From assembly GCA_951799405.1 (NCBI GenBank), contig OX637333.1, positions 12,895,960-12,959,959 of the forward strand: DNA of 64,000 nt, written 5' to 3'. Below, piece after piece: positions 33,601-39,706 of this stretch. The DNA is from Agapetus fuscipes. Its lineage: Eukaryota; Arthropoda; Insecta; Trichoptera; Glossosomatidae. The notes beneath the pieces were generated by a model. It was not told where the DNA came from and made no database searches. It was given only the letters and a program-made list of their open reading frames with translations. Every line of letters begins with the position of its first letter. The stretch's first letter is position 1. A program made the translations under genes and the position numbers.

Positions 33601-36597
33601 GATCTTGTTGTAGTGGTTGTCCGGTGGTTGCTGCTTGTTGCAGCAGTGTTTGCTGTGCCGTTGTTCGGCGATTGGTTGTGCTGTAGTTCAGCGGTTGTTG
33701 TTTGTTGTACTGGGCAGCTATGTTGGGCGACGTTCAAACCTCCAGGGCCTCGTTGCGCTGGCTGGAATTGAGGAGTCGGCTGCAGCGGGAGTTGCTGTAG
33801 TTCAGCGGTTGCTGCTTGTTGCAGCAGTGTTTGTTGTGCCGTAGTTCGGCGGGTTGCTGCTTGTTGCAGCAGTTGCTGTGCCGTAGTTCGGCGGGTTGCT
33901 GCTTGTTGCAGCAGTTGCTGTGCCATAGTTTGGCGGGTTGCTGCTTGTTGCAGCAGTTGCTGTGCCATAGTTTGGCGGGTTGCTGCTTGTTGCAGCAGTT
34001 GCTGTGCCATAGTTTGGCGGGTTGCTGCTTGTTGCAGCAGTTGCTGTGCCGTAGTTCGGCGGGTTGCTGCTTGTTGCAGCAGTTGCTGTGCCGTAGTTTG
34101 GCGGGTTGCTGCTTGTTGCAGCAGTTGCTGTGCCATAGTTTGGCGGGTTGCTGCTACAATATCAGCTACAATCGTGAGCGTTGCATCATCCAGACTCATT
34201 ACCAAGTGGCCAAATTTTGTTATGTCCACAGGCGGAATTGGCCTGGCGGAATTGTGTTTCCGCTCGGAGAATCCACAACGCGGCATTCTCCTTCCAGAAA
34301 GGAGCTAGCTTGACGCTAACCGCAATGCACGTGTGTGGTCGGATTTTCGCCGGTCGCCATTTTTTTTTTTGACAAAATGGTTTTCAAACACTATTTTTGG
34401 TGAAAACTTGTTGACACTTGGTTGGAACACAATTTAATTGGAATAACACCCTTTTTAACTGTTTTTCCAAGTCGGGGTCACCAATGTAAAGGTCTTTGGG
34501 TGTTGGGTGTTATTAAATAAAACTCTTGCATGCCCTTTTCTTACACGCAAATTTTATTGTTTTTTCCAAGCTATTGTTTTTGGGAACAAAAGAAGCAGCA
34601 TTCTAAAATTCAAAATTAACAGCCCTGTTAGGTACAGAATCACTACAGTTCCATATTCGCTTTTAACGAAATTTTCGGGAAACAAAACAAAGAACAATGA
34701 CGATGGTTTGGCTGACCTTGAAGGCGAGTCCCTCCAACTGGTGGACGGTTGAGTTTAAGCTGGATGGATGAATCATTGACCATACACCAACCAGGCAGAC
34801 CACGACGCCCAAGAGCTGGAAACAAAGGAAACTTGGACTAAATGTAATTATAATAAGAAATTCCACTTCGCAAACAAAAGTGGAACCGGTCGTGGAATCA
34901 AAGTTTTGCTTGTCAGCGCTCTAATCACTGAGGTGCCTGCTGCTGTCTTCAGTTGATTGGTCCATCGTGTGGGGTATATTCCTGTTTTTCCGATGAGGAT
35001 GAGATAGAAGCATGTCTAGGCTAGATAAAAAGTGGAAAGATCGGAGTGTGAGGAACAGTACCAAGATAAAGCTCGTCAGGAGTCTGGGCCACTCTATTTT
35101 TTTTTATGCTGCCATAAAAAAACCATGGACCGTAAAAGCAGCAGAAAGGTAAACAATTGACGCGTTCAAAATGTGGTGCTGGAGGCGCATGCTCCGAGTC
35201 CCATGGGCAGCAAGACGTACCAGCAAGTCGATTCGTCAGGAGTTGCGATTGGACGCCTTGACTCTGGCCAGTGTAGGTATGTAGGTACAAAACGGATTCT
35301 TCAGTTCATCTGACACGTTGCCCGTGGTAAAAAGGACAAGTAGGTAAATGAAATATTAGGATGATTTATTTGGTGTTTTTATTTTTTTATTTGCTGTTTT
35401 TCTGTAAATCACACCTCAACAGCCTTCTGCGAGATTGGTCATCGCTGTAGAAAGCGCCGATTCTCAAGCAAGACTCAGTTGCAGGATAGGCTGGAACAAC
35501 TGCTTGTGATCGCTATCCCAAGACCCGTCTAGGGTTCAATTGGAAGAGCAGCACTGTAACTCTGTTGCTATTCCCCCTTAGCGGAATGGTAACACAGTTA
35601 CAGTCACATTATATGATGATAGCTGGTAAATTAAAATTTCAGTAATACATCAATAAAATAATTATACTAGCTCGTTCAGACACCATAACGATCTCGTGGT
35701 TTTGTAACCTAAAACTAGTGTCTAAGGAAACTAAAAACTGACTTAAACACTGACCATTATTAAAATTATCAACAATTTATTATTGCTCGTCAGAATAATT
35801 GTATGTTACGCATTTGCGTTCTGATTTTACGTGTCCATACAATTATTATAGAACATTATTTTATGTAATTTTAGCGTAAATGTGATCAGTGAACCATTTA
35901 TATGTTGTAGCTTCCTTGTTATACCTAAGTACTATGTCTTGAAAAAAATAATCCAGATCTATAGTGGAAAGAACGTAAGTTCCTACTCACGCATAACACC
36001 ACCGTTGCGTGTGCTGAGTTGTCTTCGCGTTCCCCTGCATAGTGAACACATTGTGCTCAATGGCCGCGGAACTCATCAAGCAAACTGTTTTGAATCGCAG
36101 ACTATTGGCACTTTATGGAAAGTGAAGCCAGAACATTGGTCAATAAGCCTTTGCGCAAGTCTGCAACAGTGTTGGGTGAGCGTGCTTTTTCAGTGGCGGC
36201 TCCAAGGGAACGGAACTGACTGCCACCTGTGGTTCGAGAAAATCCGACAGTAATCACATCAAGAGAAGTCTCAAGAACGAGCTGTTCACCAAATCAAGAG
36301 TGGTAATTTCATGAAACTCCTATTCACTATACCTACCTACTTTGTTCGTCAAACTTTGCTTTAAAAATATTCCATTTTAAACGGTCAGAAATTACTGCAG
36401 GCGCTATCAGACGACATAATCTCGTACCCATTCCTTGTACTCTTATGGTTTTAGTAAAGTAATGAGAGTACATCTACCATGAAGATAAGGTTGAAGAGGA
36501 CCAGAGCGGCTCTGGCCAAGTGTCCCCCACAGCTGAGGTCAGGAGCTGTGTTGCTGGCGCCAGAGGACATCCTGCCCTTGGACTCCTCGTAACGCAT
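12520..36597 (-). CDS. Tetraspanin, complete, seven coding exons
   Basis: Joining seven minus-strand exons with GT-AG introns and matching phases gives an uninterrupted 291-residue protein, a normal tetraspanin length. It has a cytosolic N terminus of about 27 residues; TM1 about 29-53; a small loop with a sequon at N61; TM2 about 83-102 ending VTGCFGAALK; TM3 about 114-134; a large extracellular loop; TM4 about 257-280; and an 11-residue tail. The large loop has the family hallmarks: the CCG motif at 183-185 (LECCGVTN), a second pair at 213-214 (PIACCK), then C229 and C243, six cysteines in all. Possible N-glycosylation sites in it are N160, N200 and N217. Tetraspanins organise membrane microdomains with partner proteins; the subfamily is not assigned. 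The start is ATG at 36597, 3 nt inside its exon, so a 5' UTR exon must lie upstream. A second ATG is at codon 10. AATAAA-like motifs on minus near 12250 would fit a short 3' UTR. Confidence 0.93.
13100..13370 (-). mobile_element. Family A 3' tail in tetraspanin intron 6
   Basis: It begins with the inverted CTAAATCTAAATCTAAGCTG terminus and runs to CCAACCTATCAGTCAAGGAA. Very close relatives are at 30520-30785 and 47145-47400. Confidence 0.9.
13591..13744 (-). CDS. Tetraspanin coding exon 6, second cysteine pair
   Basis: It completes the phase-2 codon, then reads DLNPSFFAVN to PIACCK, PTDPDCPDG and NADK. Acceptor CATTTTACAG, donor AAG|GTTTGT, phase 0. Confidence 0.92.
13915..14013 (-). pseudogene. 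Family A RT fragment
   Basis: The reverse strand matches the block that gives MTGKTLSDRVRNDWVMNECG at 2.65-2.98 kb. It is cut on its high-coordinate side by the element at 14014. Confidence 0.7.
14014..14539. mobile_element. hAT-type MITE, 526 bp, TSD ATGTAAAT
   Basis: The ends are CAGGGGTGCTCATA and (reverse complement) CAGAGGTGCCCAAA. ATGTAAAT is present at 14006-14013 and 14540-14547. No transposase. A second CAGGGGTGTCCAAC at about 14097 resembles the same kind of terminus and may mark a nested or subterminal copy. Long G runs lie inside. Confidence 0.87.
14671..14751. repeat. 27-bp tandem repeat, three copies
   Basis: Three units each start ATTCTCGAGTGCAGTTGTAT. On the minus strand they read in frame as a 9-residue VEYTTALEN repeat inside an 81-codon ORF, but nothing else supports coding. 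Confidence 0.95.
14925..15125 (-). mobile_element. Family A 3' tail, diverged
   Basis: The inverted terminus CTACATAATATCATCTAAGT, a C run in place of the usual AAAACCC region, and TGAAACTGGGATGACAT identify it. Confidence 0.7.
15350..15610 (+). mobile_element. Family A 3' tail
   Basis: It runs from TTCCTTGACTTATAGGAGTT through GTTTCAGGGAAGGACGGCAA to the terminus CTTAGATTAGATTAGATT. Confidence 0.9.
15840..18100. mobile_element. DNA transposon, 2261 bp, TIR TAGAGTGGAGTGA, TSD ATGTACAC
   Basis: Perfect 13-bp termini TAGAGTGGAGTGA face each other, and ATGTACAC flanks both ends (15832-15839, 18101-18108). An 8-bp duplication fits hAT or P superfamilies; I cannot decide between them. It encodes a broken ORF on minus (next entry). 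Confidence 0.88.
16720..17306 (-). pseudogene. Transposon-associated conserved ORF, frameshifted
   Basis: Two overlapping minus-strand frames join near 16920-17030. The first carries LHDIMSAV and WLTQANQILRLYVAT, then TTLAAFVIKVYPPS. The second carries a cysteine-containing segment, then FRHSENMLLAMI. This order (RLYV..., F..KVY.P, then a HPEN.LLAM-like end) recalls an uncharacterised protein seen in insect and other invertebrate genomes, from memory only. A frameshift and short upstream reading make it inactive. Its place within an element with intact ends suggests it is, or replaces, the transposase. Confidence 0.5.
18110..18400 (+). mobile_element. Family A tail fragments (two, in tandem)
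   Basis: 18110-18200 holds the second half of a tail, ending TTGCAACTTAGATTA; it is the continuation of the copy split by the 15840-18100 transposon or of another copy. 18265-18400 holds a first half starting TTCCTTGACTAATGGGTTGG. Confidence 0.7.
18452..19007. repeat. 59-bp tandem array, about 9.4 units
   Basis: Units start TTGAGGTGGCTAGTGCCACT, then TAAATGGCGCTGTATAAAAT and an (ATC)n-like end. They are near-identical, differing mainly by ATC versus GTC or ATA in the trinucleotide part. The unit looks like the 3' terminus of a CR1/L2-type retrotransposon (compare 4290-4365). It ends 67 bp from the donor of tetraspanin exon 5. Confidence 0.97.
19074..19231 (-). CDS. Tetraspanin coding exon 5, large loop with CCG motif
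   Basis: It encodes SDMAVRSWLS to LECCGVTNS. Acceptor CATGTTCCAG, donor AAG|GTATAC, phase 2. The exon is GC-rich against an AT-rich background. A T3 SINE begins within about 20 bp of its acceptor on the intron side, and the 59-bp tandem array begins 67 bp past its donor. Confidence 0.95.
19243..19480 (+). mobile_element. T3 SINE next to the exon 5 acceptor
   Basis: GTAAGGCATTGGACTGGAAT and AAGTTCGAGTCCCGTCG form a diverged tRNA-like head. The body has ATAACTTTAACCCTAGTTCA and GGCCAGGCAAAAATAGGTTG. Its 5' end meets the polypyrimidine tract of exon 5. Confidence 0.7.
19500..20290. mobile_element. Family A 3' end (-) abutting an inverted RT fragment (+)
   Basis: 19500-19760 is the tail on minus, with terminus CTAATCTAATCTAATTAAAG. 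19855-20090 is its RT C terminus on minus. At about 20092 the orientation flips: 20093-20290 reads on plus as RT (MKVKIKRSGLRWYMERINNK). Both sides contain the ER..N.RL.KK region, so this is not a simple split of one copy. Confidence 0.75.
20303..20616 (-). mobile_element. T1 SINE, full-length
   Basis: Read on minus, the head is GGTCGATAGCTCAGTTGGTA with box B GGGTTCGAATCC, followed by the whole T1 body. It sits 74 bp from exon 4 of the tetraspanin, in intron 4. Confidence 0.9.
20690..20764 (-). CDS. Tetraspanin coding exon 4 (residues 113-137)
   Basis: It encodes TM3 (YGGVLSVALILQTAGGLVVT) and MYRNE, the usual boundary before the large loop. Acceptor ATGATTTCAG, donor GAG|GTAAAT, phase 0. 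Confidence 0.92.
21388..21504 (-). CDS. Tetraspanin coding exon 3 (residues 74-112)
   Basis: It encodes VLRGVLDWTS, TM2 and the cytosolic-side motif VTGCFGAALK. Acceptor GTGTTCCAG, donor ACA|GTACCT, phase 0. The donor is a little weak; a different boundary by a few codons is possible. Confidence 0.88.
21578..21856 (-). mobile_element. T1 SINE, diverged
   Basis: The T1 body is recognisable (CCAACTTCTTCAATTGAAGT, CCCAGCTCCCCATGGGACTG) and the head is degraded at both boxes. It lies 74 bp upstream of exon 3 of the tetraspanin. Confidence 0.8.
21890..22020 (-). mobile_element. Family A terminal fragment
   Basis: Several TCTAATCTATAATC-like units are followed by AAGTTGCAAGATTACATAAA and a short piece of tail. 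Confidence 0.7.
22018..22138. repeat. Imperfect inverted repeat
   Basis: GTAAAGATCCTC and CAGGAGAATATAGAAGA on the left pair with TCTTCCATATTCTCCTG and AAATCTTTAC on the right, around a central loop of about 45 nt. Confidence 0.7.
22235..22460 (-). pseudogene. Non-LTR RT extreme C-terminal remnant
   Basis: On minus, a DEVNADAAKAVIRSWRAK stretch is followed after frame breaks by WRRI and KAHSGL, the pattern at the end of many jockey/RTE-type RTs (WR..L..A+.H.GL). It is GC-richer than its surroundings. Confidence 0.5.
22815..22885 (+). mobile_element. T1 SINE 3' fragment
   Basis: CGCCACATGCGACCCCTTCG to ACACTACATGTGTAGCTTGG matches the T1 3' end; the head is absent. Confidence 0.8.
22890..23860. 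other. No gene seen; a 41-bp direct duplication at 23165-23246
   Basis: The unit CATTAGTAATAAAAATAACA... occurs twice in tandem with a 41-bp period. The rest is AT-rich intron 2 sequence with a short (TA)n. Confidence 0.7.
23870..24045 (-). mobile_element. T2 SINE, head missing
   Basis: Read on minus it has the T2 body from the GACCGGTCACC region to GAGCCCTC...CACACC and AAAAACAGCGCTCGCAAAAA. Confidence 0.75.
24360..24555 (-). mobile_element. Family A 3' tail
   Basis: CTTAATCTAAATTAAAGTTG terminus to CAACCTATAAGTCAAGGAAT; it lacks the GCGCGAACTT middle block, an internal deletion. Confidence 0.85.
25320..25895. repeat. AT-rich repeat fragments around a family A tail (25410-25615, -)
   Basis: 25320-25400 and 25640-25880 share phrases with 4.4-5.6 kb (TAACCCTTTCACTTCC; AAAATGGCAGCCATAGTGAA). 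Between them is a minus-strand tail ending CCGCATAAGTCAAGGAACAT. Confidence 0.65.
25896..26298 (+). mobile_element. Composite 5S rRNA-tRNA-headed T2 SINE
   Basis: 25896-25997 resembles 5S rRNA (GTCAACGACGATACCATGTT, ATCACCGAAGTTAAGCAAC, CACCGCGTGTTGTTGGCA) with an internal loss around the box C region. 26004-26079 is the T2 tRNA-like head (GGTCCGTAGTGCAGTGG; GATTCGAATCCCGGCGG). The T2 body follows to AAATCATCCTAATTT. A second copy with the same 5S-tRNA junction is at 58540-58948. Confidence 0.88.
26310..27090. other. No gene or clear repeat seen
   Basis: AT-rich intron 2 sequence; no convincing ORF or terminal repeat. Confidence 0.5.
27564..28956. mobile_element. hAT transposon, 1393 bp, internally deleted, TSD GCGCGAAC
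   Basis: The termini are TAGGGCATGGAATACCGG and TAGGGCATGGATACCGG (right end reverse-complemented). GCGCGAAC is at 27556-27563 and 28957-28964. Subterminal regions on both sides carry many AATACCGGTATT-like palindromes, expected as transposase-binding repeats. It keeps only the C terminus of a hAT transposase. A T run of over 30 nt lies near 28660. Confidence 0.96.
28036..28365 (-). pseudogene. hAT transposase C-terminal dimerisation domain
   Basis: The 109-codon minus ORF ends with YKYLLSIPPTSVESERAFSA, then NKIRSSLNDASLDALCFL, the hAT dimerisation (Dimer_Tnp_hAT) signature. The catalytic DDE core and zinc finger are absent, so this copy cannot transpose itself. The N-terminal part of the ORF with EEEEDNIQTL is a linker-like segment. 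Confidence 0.92.
29050..30230. other. No gene seen
   Basis: AT-rich sequence with one GC-richer stretch at 29480-29900; its end (GACTTTACAGCAGTTCCTAT) resembles the start of the AT-rich repeat near 235 bp. No ORF of note. Confidence 0.45.
30235..30990 (-). mobile_element. Two family A 3' ends in tandem
   Basis: 30235-30490 is a tail cut after GGTGACATTGGAAA. 30520-30785 is a second tail with the CTAAATCTAAATCTAAGCTG terminus, followed by 3' UTR and the RT end up to about 30990 (CATTTCATCCAGAGTCATAA on plus). Confidence 0.88.
31010..31260 (+). mobile_element. Family A tail, split by T1 SINE
   Basis: It starts TTCCTTGAATTATAGGTTGG; the end of the tail (AACTTACACTATAGATTA) reappears after the SINE at about 31665. 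Confidence 0.8.
31267..31590 (+). mobile_element. T1 SINE, full-length
   Basis: Head GGTGGATAGCTCAGTTGGGA, box B GGGCTCGAATCCC, body with AAATAAAATACCGGCAAGGC mirrored, end ACACTTTATATATTGCTTAG. Confidence 0.9.
32095..33150. repeat. Repeat related to 16310-16400 and 46190-46300, host of a hAT MITE
   Basis: GCAGGGGCGTGCATCCCATA near 32095 recurs near 16320, and the stretch around 32170-32280 (AAAATTAATAAACATGCTGG) recurs at 46200-46300. It may be a further DNA transposon family whose far end I did not find. Confidence 0.5.
32299..33096. mobile_element. hAT-type MITE, 798 bp, TSD CTCTAAGG
   Basis: Termini are CAGGCCTGGCCAACCC and (reverse complement) CAGGCCTGGCCAACCC, with GCGGCCCG next to both ends. 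CTCTAAGG occurs at 32291-32298 and 33097-33104. The 81-codon ORF at 32557-32802 shows no transposase motif. Confidence 0.95.
33325..34647 (-). mobile_element. Miniature LTR retrotransposon (Ty3/gypsy-like), 1323 bp, identical LTRs
   Basis: Two 163-bp direct repeats, identical at every base I compared, bound it (33325-33487 and 34485-34647). On minus each starts TGTAGTGATTC and ends CTTTACA. Next to the 5' LTR is a primer-binding-like TGGTGACCCCGACTTGG; before the 3' LTR is a purine-rich GGAGGGGACCTC. The LTRs contain an AATAAA on minus. The inside is one 240-codon ORF. The flanks GTTA and GTTC are an imperfect 4-bp match, so the target duplication is not clean. It sits in tetraspanin intron 2, in the same sense as the gene. 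Confidence 0.93.
33564..34286 (-). CDS. Gag-pol deletion fusion ORF with 14-residue repeats
   Basis: This is an open 240-codon ORF. Residues about 1-47 (FGHLVMSLDDATLTIVADIV) resemble the start of gypsy-type capsid proteins (F..V...L....L..V.DI). Then come about eight 14-residue units of the type ATRQTMAQQLLQQA (42 bp each, about 33840-34150), then a Gln/Thr-rich linker. The last residues, TTRSGRKVHFPDRF, resemble the end of gypsy polyproteins (RSGR.V.FP.R). Protease, RT, RNase H and integrase are missing. It looks like an in-frame join of gag start to pol end. Its function, if any, is unknown. Confidence 0.72.
   Translation of the reverse strand: MPRCGFSERKHNSARPIPPVDITKFGHLVMSLDDATLTIVADIVAATRQTMAQQLLQQAATRQTTAQQLLQQAATRRTTAQQLLQQAATRQTMAQQLLQQAATRQTMAQQLLQQAATRQTMAQQLLQQAATRRTTAQQLLQQAATRRTTAQQTLLQQAATAELQQLPLQPTPQFQPAQRGPGGLNVAQHSCPVQQTTTAELQHNQSPNNGTANTAATSSNHRTTTTTRSGRKVHFPDRFY
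34717..34815 (-). CDS. Tetraspanin coding exon 2 (residues 41-73)
   Basis: It encodes the second half of TM1 (LLGVVVCLVGVW) and the small extracellular loop with the NST sequon, ending LAFK. Acceptor TTGTTTCCAG, donor AAG|GTCAGC, phase 0. The following intron is 13.2 kb and starts only 69 bp before an LTR retrotransposon. Confidence 0.92.
35050..35340 (+). pseudogene. Second-lineage non-LTR RT C-terminal fragment
   Basis: The plus strand reads IDAFKMWCWRRMLRVPWAAR then RTSKSIRQEL, the classic EMWCWRRML.I.W...RTN..IL.EL block of L1/RTE-like elements. It is unrelated to family A and decayed on both sides. Confidence 0.85.
35350..35515 (-). mobile_element. T2 SINE, head missing
   Basis: TCACACCTCAACAGCCTTCT and GCCGATTCTCAAGCAAGACT on plus mark the T2 body in reverse. 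Confidence 0.8.
35520..36470. other. No gene or clear repeat seen (tetraspanin intron 1)
   Basis: A plus-strand ORF at 35882-36253 has no recognisable motif. The segment 36170-36330 looks slightly coding-like (WVSVLFQWRLQGNGTDCH) but has no support. Confidence 0.4.
36478..36597 (-). CDS. Tetraspanin coding exon 1 (residues 1-40)
   Basis: It encodes MRYEESKGRM through the first half of TM1 (LARAALVLFNLIFM). The acceptor TTTTTTCAG lies 3 nt before the ATG; the donor is ATG|GTAGAT, phase 0. The intron to exon 2 is 1662 bp. Confidence 0.9.
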
Positions 36598-36714
36598 TTT
36601 CTGAAAAAAATAATGGTGTATAAAGAGGTCGCAAGAGTGGTTGAAAAATGCTGAAAGAGTACTTTAAAACATTTGATCTTATGGCCGTATTCTTAAGTTT
36701 TTGGCCGTTATAAG

Positions 36715-37350
36715 TTTGGATGGTTCGGGCATTTGGAGAGAATGAGTGATGAAAGATTGACGAAGAAAGTGTATGTTGCTAGAATAGATGGATGTCGTGG
36801 TAGAGGAAGACCGAGAAAAGTATGGAAGGATCAAATCTCTGAAATAGCGAATGAATGGGATATCCAGAGTCATAATAAAAGGAGGACTTGTATGAAAAAG
36901 GTTATGACTCTGGATGAAATGAAAGAAGTATGCAAGGACAGGAAGAAGTGGCGGCTAATCTGCAATGTTGATTTCTAATGTTGGTGTATTCATTTGCTAC
37001 ATTTTTTGCATAGGAAATTTTTGACTTTTTTTGTATAGATTTCTTTGTAAGGTTTTGTTCTTTTTTATATTTAAATGTAATTTATTATTCATATTCCTTG
37101 ACTTATAGGTTGGTATGAGGCTGACCACCCATACTGTAAAAAATGGTTCACTTTGCCAATGTCACCCCTGTTTCAGGGAAGGTCGGCAAAAGTTGTGGGG
37201 CTTATGTTCATTTGAGGTTTGGATTTTATTTGTAAGTACACATTCAGCATTTGCAAGCGCGAACTACACTTGTTGGTTTGTGGGCATACATCTGAGAGCT
37301 TTAAATGAATATATCCTTGCAACTTAGATTATAGATTATTATAGATAAGT
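36715..37350 (+). mobile_element. Family A RT C terminus and complete 3' UTR
   Basis: The best readable 3' end of the family. The ORF has WFGHLERMSDERLTKKVYVA, GCRGRGRPRKVWKDQISEIA and KDRKKWRLICN, then stop. The 3' UTR runs to TTCCTTGACTTATAGGTTGG, the tail blocks, and the terminus AACTTAGATTATAGATTATT. It lies about 115 bp upstream of the tetraspanin start exon, in the opposite sense. Confidence 0.92.
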
Positions 37351-37354
37351 TTGT

Positions 37355-38140
37355 CAATCACCGACGTGCGACGATGATTGAAAAAACTAATAATGGCCGA
37401 AAATTCTGCCAAATCTTCTTCAAATTAAAATCGTGGACGGAGTGGGATGGGTTGAAACTTGATCGTACTCAATTCCAGCACTCAGTCTCAAAAAATTATG
37501 AGTTGGTGTGTTTTTATCCAAATTATCACAATGATAATAGTATTAAGCAATTGTCATTGTCCTGATGATGCCTTGTAGGCGAAAGTGCTAGACAAAAATT
37601 AAAAATTATAAAAGTGAATTAAAACTTTGTTTATTTAATTAATATAGTATTAATCCGTTACCTGTCGCAGACCGCGTGTTTGAAATACCTGATAATAGAG
37701 AATTACAAAAGAAACTTGTAAATATGGAGTATGCATGTACGGCGACGTTGGAATAACACTGTTAGCAGACCACCAATCAAATAAGATGAAATGCAAATTG
37801 TTAAATTTTGATTAAATTTAATTTTTTTTTCGCAACCGTTTTTTAAATAATATAAAAATAGTACCAACAAGTAATGAAACACAATTTTACGATTTCCTGT
37901 TGAAGAAATGCTGATGACCAAATACATATTCTCAATTGTTAATTATAATATACTATCTAAGAAAATCTTCCATTTAAATTTCTTTCATTTTTAGTTTCTA
38001 CGCTTCAAGAATCATAAACTGTGATGGATCGCCAGACACGTGATTCCATCCGGAAGGCTTGAGTTCGAATCTGCGGGGCCTACCCCTTTTTGTATTGTTA
38101 TTATTATTTTCTATCTCTAATCTGAATCTAAGTTGCAAAG
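37355..38140. other. No gene seen; one tRNA-like head near 38030
   Basis: 37560-37600 has CCTGATGATGCCTTGTAGGC, a phrase type found near the ends of Penelope-like elements. 38030-38090 has AGTTCGAATCTGCGGGG, a box B-like motif, perhaps a degraded SINE head. Confidence 0.35.
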
Positions 38141-38149
38141 ATATGAGGG

Positions 38150-38950
38150 TGTTATGTTATTTTTTAATTAACATTGGAAATAAATGACGCATGACGACTG
38201 CAGTGACGTCGGCGAGGCGGTAGCCGAAGGACGACCGAGTGCTCCCGAAGCGGCAGACGGACGTCAGCGGTCGACCGACGAGTCAGTCTGGAATTACGCG
38301 CGCACTAAGGTGGAAGTCGGACACAGCGCTGCGAGGTAGTAATTACTGCCTGGGTTTCCCAGTTGGGGCCCCCCGTGGACTTAGCCGCGAGGCTTACACG
38401 TGAGGACATATACATGGAGCATCCGCCCTTTACTATGGTCTTTCCCGCCATCAAAGGCACCCGCCTTATGGACCGGAGCCTAGTGCAGAGGAGCCTCCAC
38501 CCTGGGGCTCCACGTGTTGAGGCATCCGCCTCATGGAGTGCATCTCTCGGGGGGCGAAGCCCCAAGCCGTGAACATCACCCCCCGAGCTTAGTGTAAGCT
38601 CGCCTCGGTCTCCAGCCTACAGATCAGTGCTTCGATTGTCGTTGGTATGTGAAAGTGCACCGCCAAAACTGTGTTTGTCTTCGAGTGCGTTAGTACAGGC
38701 CTGGCCATTTCCTTCTCCACCCTTTCCCTTTTTATTGATTTAACTTTAATTATTTGACTTTACTTGAACTTTAATTGATTACATCTCTTTTGTTAACATT
38801 AGCTCTTGTGTTATCAATATACAACCTTTCTCAAAGTATAAAGTAAGCCATACAAAGAAATAACCGCACGCCCTGAGTGGTGATGAGAGCTATCCGGAGT
38901 GAGTATCCTGTAGGTACATCAAAAGTTACCTTTTAATTCAAAACCTAACA
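38150..38950. mobile_element. Probable solo LTR, GC-rich, about 800 bp
   Basis: It begins TGTTATGTTATTTTTT and ends CAAAACCTAACA, giving TG...CA with TGTTA/TAACA inverted ends like the solo LTR at 2962. It is inserted in a reverse family A tail. The first 550 bp are GC- and CpG-rich, unlike anything else here. I see no matching target duplication. An alternative is a promoter or 5' UTR exon of the tetraspanin, which must lie upstream of 36600. Confidence 0.5.
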
Positions 38951-38984
38951 ACTTTTTGATTCTAAGGCCCTCAATTATATTGTC

Positions 38985-39345
38985 ATTTAATGCAAGCACA
39001 CATGTAAATCAAACCTCACATGAATTTATGTAAGCTTTGCAACTACTGCAAAATCCGAAACGGGGTGGCATTGGCAAAAGTGAACCAAGTTTTTACAGCA
39101 TCAGGGTCAGCCTCATACCATACTATTAGTCAAGTAAATAATCGTCAAGTATAAAAAAAAAATGCAATGCAAAACTAAAGCAACTAAGCTGCGCATATAG
39201 TGTAACTTATTTTTCACATCTGCGTGGTGTCTATTTTTTTCACTGGGAAATACCTTACGTCAACCACTTCTTTTGAAGTGGGGTTTCCCAGCTTCCGAGG
39301 TAGAGGCTTATCATATCTTGCAAAGACTGAATAAACCTTGATTAT
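38985..39345 (-). mobile_element. Family A tail fragment and T1 SINE fragment
   Basis: 38985-39140: CATGAATTTATGTAAGCTTT to ATACTATTAGTCAAGTAAA. 39172-39345: T1 3' portion on minus, without head. Confidence 0.75.
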
Positions 39346-39706
39346 TTAACTTTAAATTTGAATTTTTTTTTTCCAGAAGGTAAACTTCACAGGTGATGTG
39401 ATTAAGAGGGAGTTATAGATACACGGAATTCGTAAAAAATCGTAAAATTCGTAATCTGTTGATAAATGTCGTAACTAAATAAGGTTAGCACTTTTTTATA
39501 ATGTTTAACTTTGACTGTGTGCCGGCAGATGTGCTAGCTAAAATAATAATATTTTTTTCTACAATTCCACACTAAGACGGCCAGACCCTACCAATACATT
39601 GATATTATTCACTTTGTCTGCTATCCGGTCATTATAATACATTGGCATACTGTCAAACGTAGGGATCTCCAAATCGAGGTTATTTAAAAAAATAAAAAAT
39701 AGGCTG

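Noticed and set aside
33816..34313. Plus-strand 165-codon Cys/Leu-rich ORF
   Set aside because: It is the antisense shadow of the 42-bp repeats in the minus-strand gag-pol ORF; composition follows the repeat.
35882..36253. Protein-coding ORF of 123 codons
   Set aside because: Lies inside tetraspanin intron 1 on the other strand with no motif or splice support.
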